This document shows positions 59,870 through 64,000 of a DNA stretch of 64,000 bases, in pieces. Location: assembly GCA_024349245.1 (NCBI GenBank), contig JALDNG010000005.1, forward strand, positions 19,348,501-19,412,500. The letters are read 5' to 3'. The notes under the pieces were generated by a model. It ran no database searches and was not told the origin of the DNA. It worked only from the letters and a program-made list of their open reading frames with translations. The DNA is from Neodontobutis hainanensis (taxonomy: Eukaryota > Chordata > Actinopteri > Gobiiformes > Odontobutidae). The number at the start of each line of letters is the position of its first letter. Within the stretch, counting starts at the first letter, position 1. The translations under genes and the position numbers were made by a program.

Positions 59870-60794
59870 GGTAAGGAGTCTTTTGTCCATAAAACACACT
59901 GCAGCAGTTAGTTACACCTTCAAGTAATTGTCCCATGTTGTTGGAACCCCAGTCGAGGTCTGACAAAACTAGTACAGTATATTTAATTGGGATGTTTTTT
60001 TTTAAAAAAGGGGAATCCACCAAACTTATACCATACCATTGCAGTGATACGTTAAAGGTTGTAAGGTAGAAGAAAAATAGTATTCGTGTCAAAGCTAATG
60101 CAGATTGACAGACAGGCAGCAAGTCAAACACAGTGGAAGTTATTGTAGAGCACAGGCTAAAGGAGGGTTGTGGGGAACGTGGCGGTCTGGCAGAGGAAGC
60201 AGACAGTTCTGATTGAGTGACGAGCTGTAAAGAGCTGGCAGGCAGGTGGAGTGCAAACCTGCCACAGTGGAAAATCTGTTCCTGCTCTGAAATATTCAAA
60301 ACCCAGCTCAGTGAATGTTTTTATTAAGCACTAAAAATATATGTTTATAAATAATGCTTTGGTATCTTTAATGTAAAATCTAGAGAAAGTTTTCTTTGTG
60401 TTCCGCCAGTCTAAATGGCGCTGCCATTGTCTCCAAATGAGCTGGGTGTTGGTTTTGCAATGGTAAATTATGTATTACATTCATTTTTAAGACTTTTTAT
60501 CTAAGAGTCCTTTGCGTTGAATTGTGAAGTGCTCAGTGCGCAAACTCCTTCCTTGCTGCTGGTCAGCTGACTTGATTATGAGCGGACAACATCTAGTTCT
60601 ACAGTAATCCTGTTGAGATAAAATGGTGCTATATGTGTGTTTAGATCTTGCGAGTCACTTGAATATATCTATGTGTAATTAATCCAAACACTGGACCACA
60701 CGTTCTTGTAATGTGAGCAAAAAGGTAAGCTTTTTGCAAATAGTTGAGCTCAATACAGCCCTACAACACAGAGACACACACCTTATGACACAGG

Positions 60795-60829
60795 GTCTTT
60801 CTGTGTGGAGTTTGCATGACCTCCCCATT
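60795..60829 (+). repeat. LINE 3'-region fragment
   Basis: TCTTTCTGTGTGGAGTTTGC followed by ATGACCTCCCC. It is part of the same widespread fish repeat as 43370-43530. Confidence 0.5.
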
Positions 60830-62020
60830 ACATTAAACTCCAAAAGAACTTATTCAGTATCTCGTTGTCTACAGTTTATTGCATTCCTCAAGATATAACC
60901 ATGATATTATATGAGTCTGGACAGCCTCACGGGACTAGTTGGCTCAAGCAAAAGACAGTTATTCAACCTTTTTCCTCATGCTGGTGCTGTTAGCTAAAAT
61001 AGTCTATGGCAGCAACTGGAGATAAAGTTACAACAGGTGCCTGCTGTAAATTTCTAATCATTCCAGAAGGTAATATAGTGGACCATCATCCACCCAGTTT
61101 CTTGCATTTGTGCAGTGCTTTGTTAAAAATAATTCATCTTCTTTGAGCCTTTAACAATCAAACCACTTTAACATCATCAAAGACAAGGCTACTACTAATA
61201 AGGTACAGTTTATTAACTGCAAAACACACCTAAGACATATCTAAAATGTGCTGTGTGAGTGTTCCTGCCAAATTTATTGGCCCCATTCGGGTTATTATGG
61301 GTTACGGAAGAATTCAAAGAATGCATCCTTACTCGCAGTTTATCCTTTACACTAAACCATGGGAGTGGATGCATTCCTAAGTGATTCAAGCTAGAGTCAC
61401 CTCCTTTTCAATCCATTATTGAAGTTTATCCAATCAGAGCAGCGCAATGTTGCTTACGTTGATTGTTGTTGAAGATTGATTTTTGCAAGTTTGTAAACTC
61501 ACAAAGTGTTGCAAGAATCGAACTGCAAGGTTAGTATTTTGCAAATGCTAATTGCATGCTAATTACATTAGTATGTTAAGAGTTTGCTGCATTAAACCGG
61601 ACCTGTTTCTGTTAGGCGAGTTTCTTAAACTCTCTGTGAATAGCTCAGTGCAGAGTTGCAGCAATAGAATTTAGAGAGCCATGGCACAGCATATTTTCAT
61701 GCTAATTAAGTGATATTTAAGTGTGTATTGGTCAGATAAAAGCTGGAAAACTTTGCAGAATTTACTTCTTTACAGCAAAACAAGCAGCAAGTAGTGTATA
61801 CAAGCAGAGAGATAGAGAGTATCATTCCCCTAAAGCAAGCAGTCCACAACTTTTGATACAACTTTAGATTACACTTCTGCACAATACCCTAGGAAGTGTA
61901 ATGGACATTTTTTTAAGTAAAAAAAAATCCTGATTTAGCCTTTTGTTGACTGCTGCCTCTCTGACTCTATCCAGTGCTCCAAACTTGGGGCACACTGACA
62001 GCCATCTACTTGAGTTAATA

Positions 62021-62066
62021 CAATATTTACAACCACCTTGTACCAATATTTACAACCACCTTGTAC
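62021..62066. repeat. 23-bp tandem duplication
   Basis: A 23-bp unit (starting CAATATTTACAACCACC) occurs twice back to back with no mismatch, so the duplication is recent. Confidence 0.9.
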
Positions 62067-63279
62067 AACCCTGCTGCCTTTCCAGTTAAACTGAAACATA
62101 TAAAGTGCAAACAAGGCTGAAAAGAAAAAAACGTTTGTATAAATAGTAAACCCTTTAATTTATCTCACCGTTGGCAAATAATTTGCAATCACCTGTGAAC
62201 AGAGACACGCTGTGCTCAAGGGATTAACTTGAGCACAAAGACTATACCCGCCCTATCATTTACTTCATGAATCGGAACACCTGCTTCTGCCATTGTCAAA
62301 GTTACGTGCCTACGCCTCCAACAGAGGCTTTTCAAAGAAAAAAAGAGACCTACTTCACCTGACCTGACTTTTCCCTTATCTGTTAACACTTTTTATATGT
62401 CAAATGTTTAATCTCAAACCAAACAGACCAGTCAAAACCAGCCTGAAGGGACTGTGATTGAAAACTGCACAGAAGCTAGTTAAATCTCTCAGACGTTCCT
62501 TCACAGCCTTATGGCTAGTACTAAAATGAAATCATATTAAGTGACGTTATTGATGCTAAAATAGCAGCAAGCTACACACAGAACATCATTAACCCGAGTT
62601 ATTGGAGAAAATATTTGATGATGACAGTAGCAAAAACCACACTCCGGGCCTCTCACAGCTGGTGCCCAACCTGCCGCCAGACTTCCTAAATACACATCTG
62701 TGAAGTCATGAGAAACATTCCCATCTGTTAACAATCCCACTGCAGCCAGATTCTGAAGCAGGTGTGGTGAACTTTGTCTTTCAGTTACGATATCTAATTG
62801 TTAGCAATTGCTCTAAATGAATATTAAAACTGTTAGGGGAGGGATGGGTTAAGATACATTCAGCCCTGAAATAAATGCTAACTGTGGATGGGTCATTGCT
62901 CAGTGTTTTTCCTAAGAAAAACAGAACACAACCATTTTTCGTCTGCATTCAGTTTGAGAAAAGATGAAAGTGTATTCTAAAAAAACAGCTTAATCTTATG
63001 TTGTATGATTCAGAACTAACAGGTTGTGGAGGATACTGGACTGTTAAACCCCTGTCAATCATTCTGCCTGGTTATGAGGTGACCCGCTGGGCACCATGGC
63101 GACTCTCCTGGTTGAGCTGGTACCACATAAACCAGAGGGACATGCCACAGGTGTTTTTCCTTAATGTCAACTCCTCACTCTATATTCCTTTGTTGTATAT
63201 TTGTTATTTTACAAACACATAGGATCTGGTTAGCTTCAATAAAGTCAGAGGGAAACTGTCAGAGACTTTCTTTCTGCGA

Positions 63280-63552
63280 TTTTGCGGACGAACCATTTAC
63301 AAGCCTTTTGTCTGCAGCAGGGCGTGGTTCGCTGGCTAAGTCATACACAAGCAACTCGGCTCGCGCAGCTGATCCAAAGCATTCAACATGGCGGCCGCTG
63401 CTACCGAGAGGTTTTATTTCTGCTCTTGCCTGTATTTTCAATAACCAGCAAAGTATAAAACCGTTCGGCTGTCCGCTCTACTGCTGCCCATGTTGCGTGA
63501 TGACAACCGGGTGGGGTGGGTGGTGTCGCATTTTTTGCGTCACATCCGGCGT
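63280..63552. promoter_or_regulatory. CpG-dense promoter-like block with YY1, CRE-like and GC-box-like motifs
   Basis: About twenty CpG dinucleotides occur in some 270 bp, in a window where CpG is otherwise scarce. On the plus strand AACATGGCGGC (63385-63395) fits the YY1 consensus AAnATGGCGGC, often found where transcription and translation start together. A NotI site overlaps it. Further on are TATAAAA (63454-63460), a GGGTGGGGTGGGTGG stretch (63510-63524) and TGCGTCACATCCGGCG (63537-63552), which combines a CRE/ATF-like and an ETS-like core. The ATG at 63388 opens only 18 codons before a stop. A GT after its seventh codon could be a weak donor. No known first exon was recognised, and the start of SHQ1 is not here. 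The block could be an alternative or bidirectional promoter, a lncRNA start, or a leftover CpG island. Confidence 0.5.
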
Positions 63553-64000
63553 TTCTCTGATTGCTTAACATTATGCCTGTAAACCACACACTTGAAATTG
63601 AAACCAAGCAATAGTGTAGTAATATATATGCTTTTGATTTGTGTTTGGCTGAAGTATTGTCAGGCTCCACTTGTAATGAGCAGTAAATGTTATTAATAAT
63701 AAAGAAATGAGGTTGGTGGTGATGATGGCTGTTTAGCACAGTTTATTTTTGTGTATAAAACTGTGTTGATGATGAGTGTGTTCGATGTGAGTGAATGTTC
63801 TTGTTGATCAGTTGTGTACTATTGTGCAGCGTAGTATGTGTGTGTGTTTGCAGCAGTTCCTTTCAAACTTGTTTGACACAAGCGTCTCCCTCTGAGACCT
63901 TTTACAGTCTGTGTGTGAGTGTGTGGAGGCCCGAGTCGGATGGGCACAGTTTGCCAATGAATAAAGTCAATAGTCAAAGAAAATTCCCAAAAATATATCT

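Larger units (their letters stand above)
53795..64000 (-). other. upstream shq1 intron (presumed), no exon recognised
   Basis: The preceding shq1 exon should end with a Cys-Trp-Phe-Glu motif and a GT donor on the minus strand. I looked for its reverse complement and for the conserved PWW motif up to 64000 and found no match with proper splice sites. The stretch holds LINE, MITE and SINE insertions and the CpG-dense block. The subregions 56460-57780, 58280-59640 and 60300-63270 contain no gene I can support. Confidence 0.55.

Noticed and set aside
59727..60299. 190-codon minus-strand ORF, among the longest in the window
   Set aside because: Its 3' half is the SINE at 59652-59869 and the rest has no recognisable domain or codon signature; treated as chance plus repeat.
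62398..62430. Minus-strand Val-Trp-Phe-Glu resembling the expected end of the preceding shq1 exon
   Set aside because: No GT donor follows, and the upstream residues do not match SHQ1.
63388..63444. Plus-strand ATG after a YY1 motif as start of a real protein
   Set aside because: Only 18 codons before a stop; a donor after codon seven would be GTTTTA, a poor match. Kept as a promoter candidate, not as a CDS.

Overview
This is a vertebrate, almost certainly teleost fish, nuclear window. It is AT-rich and low in coding density. It carries fish-type repeats: tRNA-derived SINEs sharing a 3' tail with a LINE, Tc1 elements of IR/DR type, hAT elements with 8-bp target duplications, decayed non-LTR retrotransposons, and many A-, TA- and AAT-type microsatellites. 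No operon-like gene packing, ribosome-binding sites or phage/plasmid modules are present, and nearly all short ORFs are chance or repeat-derived. The species cannot be fixed from the sequence.

One protein-coding gene can be identified: shq1, the H/ACA snoRNP assembly chaperone that binds dyskerin. It lies on the minus strand. Three consecutive 3' exons are present at 53671-53794, 45804-45924 and 31285-31885 (stop codon at 31285-31287). They have GT/AG borders and compatible phases, and the joined protein aligns without gaps to the C-terminal SHQ1-specific domain across both junctions. The introns are about 7.7 kb and 13.9 kb. The earlier exons were sought on the minus strand up to 64000 and not found, so they probably lie beyond the right edge.

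Layout: 1-31 kb is intergenic sequence 3' of shq1. In tetrapods the matching interval is the SHQ1-RYBP gene desert. It holds GC/CpG-richer islands that could be regulatory, a hAT with a perfect 8-bp target duplication (6483-7285), a Penelope-like repeat with a 15-bp target duplication and an internal perfect 27-bp-arm palindrome (11371-11700), a second hAT family copy (18.6-19.3 kb), a duplicated block (21.8 and 22.9 kb), and LINE and MITE debris. 31.9-45.8 kb is the last shq1 intron, with SINEs, MITEs and LINE fragments. 45.9-53.7 kb is the preceding intron, containing a Tc1 element (46273-48116) into which a hAT (47206-47999) has jumped, a fold-back repeat, and the 3' end of the LINE that shares the SINE tail. 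53.8-64 kb is upstream shq1 intron: a decayed LINE (54.7-56.4 kb), a palindromic MITE (57.8-58.2 kb), a full SINE (59.65-59.87 kb) and, near the right end, an isolated CpG-dense block with a YY1-type ATGGCGGC start and CRE/GC-box-like motifs. That block is the best candidate for an unannotated promoter.

I did not find a clearly new biological system. The most informative observations are the dated nested transposon insertion, the fold-back Penelope-like family with target-site duplications, the orphan CpG/YY1 block inside shq1, and a palindromic homeodomain-type site beside a shq1 exon.
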